From Symbiodinium natans (lineage: Eukaryota > Sar > Dinophyceae > Suessiales > Symbiodiniaceae), in contig CAJNDS010000846.1 of assembly GCA_905221605.1 (NCBI GenBank), positions 422,001 to 486,000 of the forward strand: a stretch of DNA of 64,000 nt, in the 5' to 3' direction. This document shows positions 17,336 to 28,890 of the stretch, piece by piece. A program made the translations under genes and the position numbers. A model generated the notes under the pieces. The model saw only the letters and a list, made by a program, of their open reading frames with translations, did not search any database and was not told the origin of the DNA. Every line of letters starts with the position of its first letter. Within the stretch, counting starts at the first letter, position 1.

Positions 17336-18745
17336 CTAGGGCACAGTTTTTGCTCCAAAAAGTGACATCGCAAGCCCTAAGATTTTGAGCTCATTTCTTG
17401 CCCCAAAGAGTAACATCGCAAGCCCTGGTCCCTAAGATTTTGGGCTCATTTCTTGCCCCAAAGAGTAACATCGCAAGCCCTGGTCCCTATTATTTGGGGC
17501 CCAGTTTTTGCTCCAAAGAGTCAAATCGCAAGCCCTGGTCCCTAAGATTTTGGACTCAGTTTTTTGCTCCAAAGCAAACCCTGGTCCTTAAGATTTTGGG
17601 CTCATTTCTTGCTCCGAAGAGTCAAATCGCAAGCCCTGGTCCCGAAGATTTCGGGTTCAATTTTTGCTCCACAGAGTCAAACCGCAAGCCCTGGTCCCTA
17701 AGATTTGGGGCACAGTTTTTGCTCCAAAGGGTCAAATCGCAAGCCCTGCTCCCTAAGATTTTGGGTTCATTTCTTGCTCCAAAGAGTGACATCGCAAGCC
17801 CTGGTCCCTAAGATCTTGGGCCCAGTTTTTGCTCCAAAGAGTCAAATCGCAAGCCCTGGTCCCTAAGATTTTGGGTTCAGTTTTTGCTCCAAAGAGTCAA
17901 ATCGCAGGCCCTGGTCCCTAAGATTTTGCATTCATTGTTGCTCCAAAGAGTGACATCGCAAGCCCTGGTCCCTAAGATTGGGGGCCCAGTTTTTGCTCCA
18001 AAGAGTGACATCGCAAGTCCTGGTCCCTAAGATTTTGGGTTCAATTTTTGCTCCAAAGAGTGACATCGCAAGCCCTGGTCCCTAAGATTTTGGGCCCAGT
18101 TTTTGGTTCAAAGAGTCAAATCGCAAGCCCTGGTCCCTAAGATTTTGGGTTCATTTTTTGCTCCAAAGAGTCAAACCGCAAGCCCTGGTCCCTAAGATTT
18201 GGGGCCCAGTTTTTGCTCCAAAGAGTCAAATCGCAAACCCTGCTCCCTAAGATTTTGGGCCCAGTTTTTGCTCCAAACAGTCAAATCGCAAGCCCTGGTC
18301 CCTAAGACTTTGGGTTCAATTTTGCTCCAAAGAGTGACATCGCAAGCCCTGGTCCCTAAGATTTGGGGCCCAGTTTTTGCGCCAAAGAGTAAAATCGCAA
18401 GCCCTGGTCCCTAAGATTTTTGGGTCGATTTTTGCTCCAAAGAGTGACATCGCAAGCCCCGGGGTCGATTTGTGCTCCACAGAGTCAAATCGCAAGCCCT
18501 GGTCCCTAAGATTTCGGGGTCGATTTGTGCTCCACGGAGTCAAATTGCAGCCCTGGTCCCTAAGATTTTGGGCCCAGTATTTGCTCCAAAAGGTGAAATC
18601 GCAAGCCCCGGTCTTTAAGATTTTGGGCTCATTTCTTGCTCCAAAGAGTAACATCGCAAGCCCTGGTCCATAAGATTTTGGAATCGATTTTTGCTCCAAA
18701 GAGTCAGATCGCAAGCCCTGGTCCTAAAATGTTGGGCTCAATTTT
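17336..18745. repeat. 58-bp tandem repeat, about 24 copies
   Basis: Units combine GCTCCAAAGAGTCAAATCGC, AAGCCCTGGTCCCTAAGA and a TTTTGGGCCCAGTTTTT segment. Copies differ by scattered substitutions (gTCAAA/gTGACA, CCCAG/TTCAT), and near 18,450-18,540 units are shortened. The translated repeats have no coding signature beyond periodicity. Confidence 0.9.
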
Positions 18746-21290
18746 TGCTTTTCCCTTCTCTTCTGCTTCCTTTTAACTGATAAAACACAAGAAAGGAACT
18801 CATATGATAAAGCAGTGGAAAGGTAAGCAGAGGGTGACTCCTTGCGCGTGAGCCTTTCCATAATACTCCATCATATTCATCCTCTCGGCCTATCTCTTCT
18901 GTTCCTTTCCTTACTCTTCTCCTTCTCATAGTTCTTCCTTTTTGTTTTTCTCATTTCGAAAAGAAAGAGGGAAGGGAGAAACAAGGGAGAGAGAATAGAT
19001 AAAGAAGAGTGCCATCTTCTCTGCGCCTTGTTTTGTCTCTCCCTCTTCTCTATTCATCTGTCTTCTATTCTCTTCCTTGCTCTTCCCATTAAATATGCAA
19101 TCCTTGGTATCTCTCCTCTCTCCTTCTCTCTTCCTCCAACAGATGTGCTTTTGGATCGTTTTCTGCATCTTCAAGCGAGAAAAAAGGACACAGACTGCGA
19201 TTAAAAGGGACGCCCATGTTGGATTGGCAGCAAGCCCAGCTGATGCTCATGATTCTCTCTCTTTCCCTACACATGGGCGATGGAACGGGTGTCCTTTTCA
19301 ATCGTTTTCTGCATCTTCAAGAGAAACAGGGACACCCCACAAGAAGGAAAAGCAACATAAGAGATAGGGAGGGAAATTGACCCTTTCCTCTCTTCTTATC
19401 TGCTATTTTTCTTATTCGCTTCAAAAAGCAACATAAGGGAAAGGGGATTTCCTGAAGAGGAGAGAGGGAACCTATCTGTGAAAAGCAAGAATGGTTTTTT
19501 CTAGTTCGAAAGGGAATAGGGAGAGACAAGGGAGAGATGATATGTACAGCTTTGCGCCTTATTTTGTGATTCCGTCTCCTTGCTTCCTGTCTCTTCTATT
19601 CCTTGCAGCACGCTTCGGGAAACATAGCATCCTTGTTATCTTTCCTCTCTCACTTCCCTTTCCCTTCTCTTCTTCCGCTTCCTTTTAACTGATAAAACAC
19701 AAGAAAGGAACTCATATGATAAAGCAGTGAAAAGGTAAGCAGAGGGTGACTCCTTGCGCGTGAGCCTTTCCATAATACTCCATCATATTCATCCTCTCGG
19801 CCTATCTCTTCTGTTCCTTTCCTTACTCTTCTCCTTCTCATAGTTCTTCCTTTTTGTTTTTCTCATTTCGAAAAGAAAGAGGGAAGGGAGAAACAAGGGA
19901 GAGAGAATAGATAAAGAAGAGCGCCATCTTCTTGGTATCTCTCCTCTCTCCTTCTCTCTTCCTCCAACAGATGTGCTTTTGGATCGTTTTCTGCATCTTC
20001 AAGCGAGAAAAAAGGACACAGAATGCGATTAAAAGGGACGCCCATGTTGGATTGGCAGCAAGCCCAGCTGATGCTCATGATTCTCTCTCTTTTTCCCTAC
20101 ATATGGGCGATGGAACGGGTGTCCTTTTCAATCGTTTTCTGCATCTTCAAGAGAAAAAGGGACACCCCACAAGAAGGAAAAGTAACATAAGAGATAGGGA
20201 GGGAAATTGAAGAACTCCTCATTGTACTTGGTCATTCCCTTTCCTCTCTTCTTATCTGCCCATTTTCTGTGCGCCTTGTTTTGTCTCCCCCTCTTCTCCC
20301 ATCATCTCTCTTCTGGTCTTTTCTTTGCTCTTCCCATTAAAAATGCAACCCTTTTTATGTCTCCTCTCTCCTTCTCTCTCCCTCCTCTTCTCCTGTTCCC
20401 TTCTAAACGACAAAAACGCAAGAAAGGAAGAATAAGAGGGGAATGGAGGCCCTGTTCCTTTTCCTCTTTCAATGGATGGGGGAAGTGGGCGGAGTTGGCC
20501 CCTTGCCCGTACACCCTCCCCATGCTTCAGCAAACCCCTCCTCTCGCCCTATCGCCTCTGTTTTTTTTCCTTGTGCCCAAACGGAAAACGAAAACGGGTT
20601 CCTTTATATGTTCATTGTCCTTCCTTTTGTTTTTTTATTTCACAGGGAAAAGAACCAGAGAAGAGGAAGATAAGAACGAGAGGTGAGATGAAAACGGCAC
20701 CATCTTCTCTTTGCCTTATTTTTGCACCTCCCTCTCCTGTCTTAATTTCTCTTCCACTCTTTTTTTCCATTGCTCTTCCCATAATATTGCATTCCTTTTG
20801 ATAACTCACAGGAAATTAAAATGGCCTCCTTGTTGTCTCTCCTCTCTCACTTCCCTTTCCCTTCTCTCCTTCTGTTTCCTTTTAATTTTAACTGATAAAA
20901 CACAAGAAAGGAGCTTGTAAAATCAAGCAGTGGAAGGGTAAGCAGAAGGTGACTCCTTGTGCGTGGACCTTTGCCGTACTTCACCATACCCCTCTTTTCG
21001 GCCTATCTCTTCGGCTCTTTTCCTAACCCTTCTTCTTTTCATCTTTCTTTTTGTTTTTCTCATTTCGAAAAGACAGAGGGAACGGAGAGATAAGGGAGAG
21101 AGGATAGATAAAGAAGAGTACCATCTTCTTTGCGCCTTGTTTTATCTCTCTTCTATTCTTTTCTTGGCTCTTCCCATGAAAATCGTGTTCCTCTTATCTT
21201 TCCCTCCTTCTCTCCCTTCTCTTCTCCTCACGAGAGCCTTCGACTTTAGGATTGAGGAGAAAAAGAGAAGAGAAAAGAGGAACTACCTGG
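18746..21290. repeat. Pyrimidine-rich long repeat, three copies
   Basis: A segment starting TTTTAACTGATAAAACACAA occurs at about 18,771, 19,684 and 20,889. The first two copies are nearly identical for several hundred bases and the third is diverged. A sub-segment with TTTTGGATCGTTTTCTGCAT appears at 19,150 and 19,978. The plus strand is strongly TC-rich, so many spurious frames are open. Confidence 0.85.
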
Positions 21291-21376
21291 TTCTTGTTCC
21301 TGAGGCCTCCATAGTACGACTGACGTGACAGCAGCGTACCCTCGTGGAAACGTGTATGGCTATAAGAAAACCCGAG

Positions 21377-21405
21377 TCCCAGCTTCCAAATAGACCCTAT
21401 TTAAG
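21377..21405 (-). repeat. Right arm of 29-bp inverted repeat
   Basis: Exact reverse complement of 14,681-14,709, 6.7 kb away. A G-tract follows both arms on the outer side. No target-site duplication could be recognised. Confidence 0.8.
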
Positions 21406-22497
21406 CCACCCACGGGGGGGGGGGCGGGCTGTCAGATTTCGAGCCCAGCGCTTACATGCACAAGTGCCTCTGCCAACCTGAAGTTTGCATAAGCGTCTGC
21501 CAGCGCCTTTAAGCGGCTGTATGGACAAGAGCCTATCATTACCTTTTGTGGGGATTTTGCCTCTTTAATTTAAGCGACTTTACGCGCAAGCCTGGAAACG
21601 CAAAGGCTCAAAGAGGCGTATAAAGAGGCTTGAAGCCCTTCCAACGCAAAGAGACTTAGAGGCTGAGGCGTGAAGCCAGTCCGCAAAAGGGTGGATGCTT
21701 CTCCGGAATAGGGGCTTAGAGGCTTAACTCAAAGAGGCTGGACAAACATAGACGCTTCCACGGGAAAGAGGCTTAGAGGCTCAGAGGCTTGACGCGAAAC
21801 TGCAGCCCACTTCCGTGCCTGCTCTGAATTTTTGATTCGTTGCAATCAGTTGATTGGTCTATGGCTAAAGGATGCTTGTTTTGCTTCTGTGTTTTGCTTC
21901 CTGCTCACGTTTGCATAACATGTGCTGCCCGGATGAGCTTTGTGTAAGCAGGGGCACACGCACCCCCATGCTACTGCAGCCAGTCCTTTGTCACAACCAG
22001 ACGCGACTCTCGAAAGCCAAGACCTATACTGCAAGGTTGCCAAGCCTGAGTGTGGACTTTGGATTGGACGCCTTCATGTTTGGGAAAGTCTTTGTTGCAG
22101 TAGCGTCTTTCCATTGTTGTGATGTTGTGGCAGTGGCCAAGCTGTGTGCCATCGGTGCCGGACTGAGGGTTAGGGGGTGATGTTTGAAGAATTTTGGCGC
22201 CAGCCTCAATCCACACATATGCATCATAAAGGGCTGCAGGTGTGGGATGTAAGACAAAACTCAGAGTGTGGGGGTTTGAGGCATCTTGCTCAATCACGGG
22301 GGCATTGCATTGCAACCGCAAGGCGGCGCGCAGTGCCCTTCTCAGGGCTCGGTCACCGGGCGGGTACAGAGTATAGATGTCCATTTGGACATGGAGTTTT
22401 CTTCTGGGAGAAGCAGCGGGAAAGAGTTGGGCTCATAGTCGCACATGGTTCGGCTCAAGCTACTTGCTCCTTCTGTCAGCACCCTACAAGCACCCTA
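21406..22497. other. Transition region without clear gene
   Basis: From about 21,590 to 21,800 runs a degenerate AAAGAGGCTTAGAGGCT repeat. From 21,800 the sequence is unique. Possible exon fragments exist, but none has matching splice sites and bias. The acceptor TTCTGTCAG at 22,480 may precede the next exon. Confidence 0.5.
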
Positions 22498-23107
22498 ATG
22501 ACAGAGTCGCCCTCGCGTCAGCCTCCGACTACTCAGCCAACCAAGGGCGAAGATGCCAAAGATGCCTCTGACTGTTTTTCCGTGGGGTTGCGACTGGGCC
22601 TAGCAGGCAAGAGTGTCGTGGTGTCAGTTCCCAGAGATCAAACGGTGTCGGACCTTCGCATGCACTTTGCGCGAGCAGCTGCAGAGTTCGACCATGGCAT
22701 GGTGTTGATTCTGGGCGACCGCGTAGTTCACAACACCGAAAAGCTTTCGGACTTAAGGCAGGAATCAGCTGAACAGTTGGGGTTCACTGCTGTACACGAC
22801 TCCTGCGAGAACATTCGGACAGAGCTGAAGAGGTTCGTCAGACGTTTTGATGCGCGCACCGTCGGACGACTCATGGCAGAGGGCGATCCAGACTGCATCG
22901 AAGAACTGTTTGGTCAAGATCTTGAGAAGTTGTATCTTCACAATGATGCCATCATTGATCGGCTGGATGTAGAAGTGCTCAAGGATCTGGAGGCTTTCTA
23001 CAGACTGAAACGACATTGCAACCTGCACATCCGTTGTTTGAGTTGCTGCTCCAACACGGGTCCAGCTTGTGTAGTCTGGGACCTTGACGGCGAGATGCAC
23101 ATCATTG
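22498..23107 (+). CDS. Ubiquitin-like domain protein, exon 1
   Basis: Opens with ATG at 22,498; a start here is plausible, though an acceptor at 22,480 could make it internal. Residues about 30-75 read as a ubiquitin-like fold: VGLRLGLAGKSVVVSVP, a TVSDLRMHF helix, then MVLILGDRVVHNTEKLSDL, matching the usual order of beta hairpin, helix, and the strand and turn that carry the hydrophobic patch. A helical segment (ELKRFVRRFDARTVGRLM, then FGQDLEKLYL) follows. It ends at donor ATTG|GTCAGT, and splicing to 23,337 keeps the frame. Without splicing the frame stops at 23,118. A Gly-Gly processing end is absent, so it is a domain protein, not free ubiquitin. Partner and pathway unknown. Confidence 0.65.
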
Positions 23108-23336
23108 GTCAGTACTGACTGGTGAGCCTTCTTGTGTTGCGAAGTTGGGAGATTTACAGCACATGCAAAAAAAAGCATTGATTGCCTCGCGAGACTGAAT
23201 GCACAAGGTGTGTGGCCGACAGTCTGCCCAGCATCCAAGAAGCTCAAGTTCAGAGCCAAAGCCTCAATGATGCTCATGCCTGAAGGCTCCTGAATGAAGG
23301 CGGCTTAAGGCTTTGATTTGCTTCGTTGTGGCACAG

Positions 23337-23467
23337 GACTGAACAGAAATCTGATCGATGACTTGTGGCTCATCATGCGCCCACAGAAGCTAAAAACCCA
23401 TAGGCTTGAGCCCTACCTCCTTTTCCGCAAAACCATCAGCCCATCAACACTTGGGAGGCAATCACTG
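23337..23467 (+). CDS. Ubiquitin-like domain protein, exon 2
   Basis: Acceptor GTTGTGGCACAG|G; reads LNRNLIDDLWLIMRPQKLK and continues to SPSTLGRQSL. Its phase joins exon 1 exactly (ATT-G plus GA). The donor CTG|GTCTTT leaves phase 0, as the next exon needs. Confidence 0.6.
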
Positions 23468-23611
23468 GTCTTTGCGCAAACGAGTCCTTCGTGGTGACTG
23501 CTTCTTCCGATCGACATGTGCGGGCAGGGTGCCTAAACGACAACACTGTGGCTGAATCACACCACTATTTCACCAGGCCAATCCCACAGAAACAATCAAG
23601 TTTTCAGAAAG

Positions 23612-23701
23612 GTCTGGCCTTTGGACTTCCGGTCCTTCTACCTCCATGCGCTGCACGAGACTGCCCTGACGGGCATCGACATCAGCCTGGATGGGCAGCA
23701 G
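23612..23701 (+). CDS. Ubiquitin-like domain protein, exon 3
   Basis: 90 nt, phase 0 both sides: after ..TTTTCAGAAAG, reads VWPLDFRSFYLHALHETA then LTGIDISLDGQQ, donor CAG|GTTTGG. Later exons were not identified with confidence. Confidence 0.6.
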
Positions 23702-24445
23702 GTTTGGAATTTGTGGAGGGGCTTTGTGGGGGGTTAGGGGGCTGTGAGATTCGGGCTGAGGTTGTTCAACGTCGAGGACTCGAGGAGTAGCCTGCGCATG
23801 TCTGCCGTCCGCCTGTCCGCTGATGTATTAAGTAGCGTGTTGATGCATTGCCGCTGCTTCTCTTGTTGGCCACTTGCTTGAAGCCGAAACAGCAGGCACA
23901 GCCGAATACCTTTGTTCATTGGTTCGTGATACAGCCCTATGAAAGTTGAGAGGTTGTGCAAGGCGATGGCATCTGTAAGAGCACGTTCGCGGCTCCCGTT
24001 GCGTCCTGGACCGGCCCATGCACAACCGGCTTTCTGCACTGCTTCAACCCAATACCAGAAACATCCCCCCCCCACCCCCACCAAAAAAAAAAACAAAGAA
24101 GAAAAAAGACTACGAGTAACGGCAATGTGCTTCTTAATGCCTGAAAAGAGTCGTTTGGTTCGAGACCGGGCACCAGCGTGTCGGAGGTGCTGTGTAGCAC
24201 AGCGGACGGGTCAGTCGGCATGCGCCGAGCCCAGTTCTTTGTGTCTTTGTGGTTTCGGGAGTTTGAAGTTTTTGTAGGATGGGTTGCGGAGGGTTTGGCA
24301 GGGTTGCGGTGCCAGCAAGTGCCCTTAACAGACACTATGAGATCGTTGCCATAAGGCGACAAGAAGGGCAGAGGTTGCCGAATCAATGCTCACACCCTCA
24401 GGGGGTTCCAGGCTTGTTCAGGGAGTCTTAGCACGAACATTTCAG

Positions 24446-24600
24446 ACGGGGGGAAGGAAGCTGTTGAAGCAGATCTTCGACAACATCCGTTTCCAGGAAT
24501 CAATTTGTGGAGGGGCAAATTGAAGTCTCCCTGCGCAGTTTGTTGGGACCAGCCTCCCTGTGGTGGGGACCGGCGTGCCTCGTTCGGACTGTCGGCCTGA
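24446..24600 (+). CDS. Candidate exon, unrecognised
   Basis: Acceptor AACATTTCAG, reads GGKEAVEADLRQHPFPGIN then a Cys-rich stretch to a stop at 24,598. A second plus frame is open across the same bases, so the frame is not certain. It could belong to the ubiquitin-like gene upstream. Confidence 0.4.
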
Positions 24601-26136
24601 GCGCGATAGCTGACCAAAACCTCAGATCACATGCGCTCTACGATGACAAGGTTGAACCTCCAGTCACACCAATACCAGGACCTGCTCCGGCCAGACCCTG
24701 AGAGCTAGCAGTTCTTTGCACAGTGCTCAGAGGTTGTTTGGTTTTGCTGCACGAAGATCACGTGATTGTGGCTCATCGGCTCATCTGAGCTGTTGAGGTC
24801 CCACAAGACGACAATCCTGCGAGCAGCGCCGGTCCCCAGTTTGCTTCATGCCAGCCATCATTGATTATCACATGTTGCTTCAAAAGCAGCTCAGATTAGT
24901 CATGTAGTCATGTCAGTTGCAGACGAACTGGTCCCAGGCCCTCGGCCATGCCGGGCAGCCTGGGAGCGTGGAGCTGGTTTACATATGTTTACAGCATGAT
25001 TTGTCTCGTTACCCTAAACAACCTACCTGTCAGGCTTGTTTACGGTTGCACGGGTCTTTGCAGCTTTTGTAGTGGTAGTGGTAGCGTTCAGTATGGGGTT
25101 TGGCTTGGTTGCACCTGTTTCACAGACATGCCTTTGGAATGGATGGTGTGGGTGACGGAGACAATGAATATCACTTCTTGCTTCCACGGCCCCAGACACC
25201 CCTGTAGCTCATGGCATTCCACTGGTCGCTGAACTTCGGAGCAGAAGATACTCAAAGCTTCGTCCTATTCATGTGGGACAAATCTCGCTTCCCGTATCTG
25301 AGGCATCCAAAGAGCTGGCCAGTGCGGCAGAGGGATCACTCAAGGCCGGCCTCTGCTGGTTCGCACGCTGTCCAGTTTTTCAAAACAGGAGCAGCCCAAT
25401 CTCTTCAGAAATGCCGGAGCGTCATGTTGGTGCGATGTGTGCGTGCTGGTGTGGGCGCCTCGGCTGGCTCCTCTTCGGCGCTGCAAGGCTCTCCTCTTAG
25501 TAGGCTAGGTAGGCTCCACAAGGGGGCACCTGAGATTGCATCCATTCTGTCTCGCCTGGCTTCGCGCCTGAGTAGGCCACATTTTGCAGAACATGGTGGC
25601 AGGGCCCACGCCGCCTACTAGCAAGACTTCGTTTGTATGTGCGCGCCATCAGAGCTGCACGCGAGTGTATCCTCCTTGGGAGGTTTGGAGCCTCCCGTCC
25701 CTGGACCAGATTCGAGATGTTCCCCTGCCAGAGGTGCAGGTAGAGGCACTGCGTGCGGGTTAGGGGCAGAGCGCAGGCCAGGGCAAACAGTGGCTTGGCA
25801 TGTTGTATGACTTCGAGGAAGCCCATGCAGACCAGCGAGCACGTGAAGATTTTTCCATGCATCGAGCAAGAGCATAAATGCAACATCCCGACCCAGAGAT
25901 CAAAGCTTCTATGCTGCAACACGGAGGCTGTGGCGTTCCATCCTCACCATCGACAGATTGCGATCAGCTTTCAGCACGGAGCGCCCAGTCAAGGGTTTTG
26001 CATCAATGCTTTTGACAAGCTCTTTTTGCTCACTCGCGAGTCGATCCCGCTGAGCTGCTGAGCCCTGTGCTGTCATCCCAGTCCCAGTCTTCGTGGGGTG
26101 AGGCACCCGAGCCACAAACTCCTTATGGGATTGCAG

Positions 26137-26271
26137 GTTGGTTGCGAGGTCAGCTTGCTTGAAGGTACTTCTCAGTTGGCTCTTGTGTTGAGGTCTGGCG
26201 CCTTGCTCGTGTTCGATGTGGCCGCCGCCGCACGGAGCCTACACCTGGACCGTTGCATCAAGCATCCCTAA
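26137..26271 (+). CDS. Candidate terminal exon, unrecognised
   Basis: After TATGGGATTGCAG, 135 nt stay open to TAA: VGCEVSLLEGTSQLALVLRS then GALLVFDVAAAARSL. A competing frame upstream (VDPAELLSPVLSSQSQS) would use the same AG as a donor border, so only one of the two can be used in a given transcript. Confidence 0.4.
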   Translation, partial: VGCEVSLLEGTSQLALVLRSGALLVFDVAAAARSLHLDRCIKHP

Positions 26272-26760
26272 ATTCGACGGGGAGCTGAGTGTAAATTAAA
26301 GTGCTTGCACAAGTAGACGAGAACGCGATGCTCGAGATGACTATGCTCAAGAGTTGTCCTGGTCCAGGCAGCCGTGGCCCAGCGGAAGCACGAAAGACGA
26401 CTGGTGGTGCTCTGCTTCTTGGATACAGGCCGGGGTGCTGAGCTGCACTGATAAGCCAGGTGACAGGAGAACGGGCGCTTTGGAGTTCAGGAAACTTGTG
26501 AACTAGCCATGACCTCAATGAATGACATGAATACAACCGACGTTGAAGTGGCATTTCGTAGGTGTGACGTGGCCATGCCGTGGCAAGAGGCACACATCCA
26601 CTTAAGAGACAAGCTGTAATGTGTACAGATGGGGCAGAAGACTTGGTGTTGGAAACTCCGACCGTCAGCACGCTACTGAGCTGCCGTCTGCTTGTTTTCT
26701 TTTTCTGCTTGTTTCAGAGGTGATGGCAAAGACCAGGCCTGAGAATGCGCAGCAGCCGAC

Positions 26761-26934
26761 ATGGGGTTTCTTGGAGGTGAGGTTGTTCAGGCGAAGCGGT
26801 CGGAGTTGACCTATCGTCACGATTTGAACCTTGAAGTTGGGCCGAAAGTGGTTCTCAACACGGGTTATTCACTCAAAGCTAGTGCCCTGAACTCCTTTGG
26901 GTGGCATCTCGGTGGCACAGAAGCTTGGATTTAG
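26761..26934 (+). CDS. Candidate exon or short ORF, unrecognised
   Basis: Reads MGFLGGEVVQAKRSELTYRH then DLNLEVGPKVVLNTGYSL to a stop at 26,932. A different frame just upstream (acceptor TTTTTCTGCTTGTTTCAG, reads VMAKTRPENAQQPTWGFLE) ends at a strong donor GAG|GTGAGG inside this ORF, so the two are alternatives or overlapping isoforms. Confidence 0.4.
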   Translation: MGFLGGEVVQAKRSELTYRHDLNLEVGPKVVLNTGYSLKASALNSFGWHLGGTEAWI

Positions 26935-27624
26935 ACCGCAGAAGCAGAAAACCGCAAGAAGCAAATCAACATGCCCCTGGCGCATCTGGCAAGGCGGCTT
27001 GCCTTGCAGCAGCAGACACGGATAGCGCGGTGATGATCTTCAGTGAGGCAGATGAGCTGGCTTTAGCGCCGCTGTTGGAATGAGGGTGTTTGCCGTCAAG
27101 GGTTACAATCGGAGACGCAGCAAGGTGGAGTGGGTGGAGTGGGTGGCTGTTGGGGCTTGTACTTTTTTCGGGGCGACCCAATGCAAAGCCCCAAAGCTGC
27201 TTTGGCCGCGAGCGGTTGATTAATGGCCTCTCAGGCCCGTGGCTACGAAGCTGTCGGAAGCTGTGCTGCTGAAGTCTCCTGCCTGGCTCCCATGTGGGGC
27301 CAACATGTTGTTTCCATTGCCAGGTGTACAACAAGAACCCTCTGCTCTGCGTGAAAGGAGACAGCCCCCCCCCCCCCCAACCCAATCATACCCGGGAAAA
27401 CGAGAGAGCATGTCCTTTTTGCTATTTCCTGGCCGCCGATGGGCTCACGGGCTCGCATCTCACCCGACGGGCTCCATGCCGCCATGGACTGTGCCAGACC
27501 ATGTGGGACCTTATTCCTGAGCTGCTCGGCTCTTCAATATGTCTTTGTTGGGATGGCCCTCGGAGGCTTGGGGAGATGCTCCAGTGTTGCGCAGCATGTC
27601 GCTACTTCTTCAAATCCGCAGTTA

Positions 27625-27626
27625 CC

Positions 27627-27658
<32 letters not shown>

Positions 27659-27662
27659 GTGA
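27625..27662. repeat. GT dinucleotide microsatellite
   Basis: About 18 GT repeats with one interruption. Confidence 0.95.
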
Positions 27663-27883
27663 GTGCACAGACATTTCCCCTTAAATGCAATATCGATAAT
27701 TAATTATGATCTTGGGATGTCAGGATCACATATCTGCTTAGCATGGTGGAGACGGTTTGCACTCTTGCATTCGTCCTGCTGAATTCCTTCTAGTACACGT
27801 TCCTCACAGACTTCAGCAGTCAGAAGAAGTGGCAAATCCATGCACTTCTTACATTGAACGTTCATATTATGCCTGTGTGCCAG

Positions 27884-28183
27884 CGTGCCTGCGAGCTCGC
27901 AGCTGAGGAAACCGATAGCCCCAGATTGAGACATCATGGTGGCAATGCAGAGTTCGAACCTTACAGCACTTGGCCTGCGCGATCTGAGGGTTGTTCTAAA
28001 GGTCCCAAGTTTTCCAGTTTAGAAGAGGGTCTGCGAAAGATCAAGGTTGCAGGCCCTGTGGCCCGTTCTGATCCACACGTGGCTCTTTTGGCTTCACAAG
28101 AAATTGTGGGTGCAAGCTTCGCGAAAGTATTGCAAAAGCGGCTGAAATTCGGTAGCCCACGCAAGCAGGATGTGAGACATTGA
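27884..28183 (+). CDS. Candidate exon, unrecognised
   Basis: 300 nt open after ATGCCTGTGTGCCAG to a TGA at 28,181. Central part reads FSSLEEGLRKIKVAGPVARS and later ASFAKVLQKRLKFG, basic with helical spacing. No domain recognised. Confidence 0.4.
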   Translation, partial: RACELAAEETDSPRLRHHGGNAEFEPYSTWPARSEGCSKGPKFSSLEEGLRKIKVAGPVARSDPHVALLASQEIVGASFAKVLQKRLKFGSPRKQDVRH

Positions 28184-28257
28184 GCTTTTTTCGGAGAGTG
28201 TCTCGAAACCACTGGCCGGCAAGGACAGAAGCGAAGTGCATGAGATTATACGAGGCA

Positions 28258-28400
28258 TGCACCGCGCGCACGCGCACTCGCACGCACGCACACACGCACG
28301 CACGGACGCGCACGGTCGCGCGCAGGCACGCACGGGCAGACAGACAGACAGACCTACATACAGACAAACAGACAAACAGACACACATACATACACATGCA
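28258..28400. repeat. CGCACG and CAGA microsatellites
   Basis: CG-rich hexamer-like repeats run into CAGACAGA and ACAAACAGA repeats. The frames encoding Thr/His/Arg strings here are artefacts. Confidence 0.9.
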
Positions 28401-28566
28401 CACGTGTGGGGAGTGCGCACACAGTTCATGCCATCCCATTTCCCCAAAAGCCAAGCGATCGGGGTCTCCAGCCCTCGTGTTCTGGAGCAGTTCCGAAGCC
28501 GAAGGGAAAGGAGATTATAGAAATATACACGGAGACTGAAAATGCGCGGTTCTGACAATAATCGAG

Positions 28567-28695
28567 TCCCACCATCCGGTTCCTGACTTGGCAGAGCGGA
28601 GAAAGGAGGAGATGAAGACCGGAGACACGGCTCGCGATTCTCTCGCAACCGCGCCGCTAGGAGAGCGGATGTCCAGTGGTACACTGCTACAATAA
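28567..28695 (+). CDS. Candidate exon, unrecognised
   Basis: Open from an AG at 28,566 to TAA at 28,693, reading SHHPVPDLAERRKEEMKTGD then TARDSLATAPLGERM. The acceptor lacks a good pyrimidine tract. Confidence 0.35.
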   Translation, partial: SHHPVPDLAERRKEEMKTGDTARDSLATAPLGERMSSGTLLQ

Positions 28696-28890
28696 ACTGT
28701 TTGAATGGCAAGAGGCCACGCATGTTGCATTCGCACATTTTCATTTCAACTTAAGGCCCTGGAATCTTGTTAGTAGCTGGGCTACAGCGGACCTATTCTT
28801 TCATTTTCAGTTTGAGCAAATTTTCGATCATGTTTTCACAAGGCCAGGCCAGCACCGTGTTGGTCGGTTCAGCTTCAGCCTCCTGATAAT

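Noticed and set aside
17398-18714. Open frames through the 58-bp satellite on both strands
   Set aside because: Repeat-driven; the same frames recur on both strands with equal quality.
17140-18745. CRISPR-like array
   Set aside because: Repeats are contiguous with no unique spacers of constant length, and all other evidence points to a eukaryotic genome.
18926-21328. Several plus and minus frames in the pyrimidine-rich repeats
   Set aside because: Biased composition removes stop codons; translations are Ser/Leu/Phe or Glu/Arg/Lys strings.
23734-24386. Overlapping minus and plus frames near 24 kb
   Set aside because: Three frames look equally good, with no decisive splice sites; no call made.
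28180-28539. Thr/His/Arg-repeat frames
   Set aside because: They are translations of CGCACG and CAGA microsatellites.
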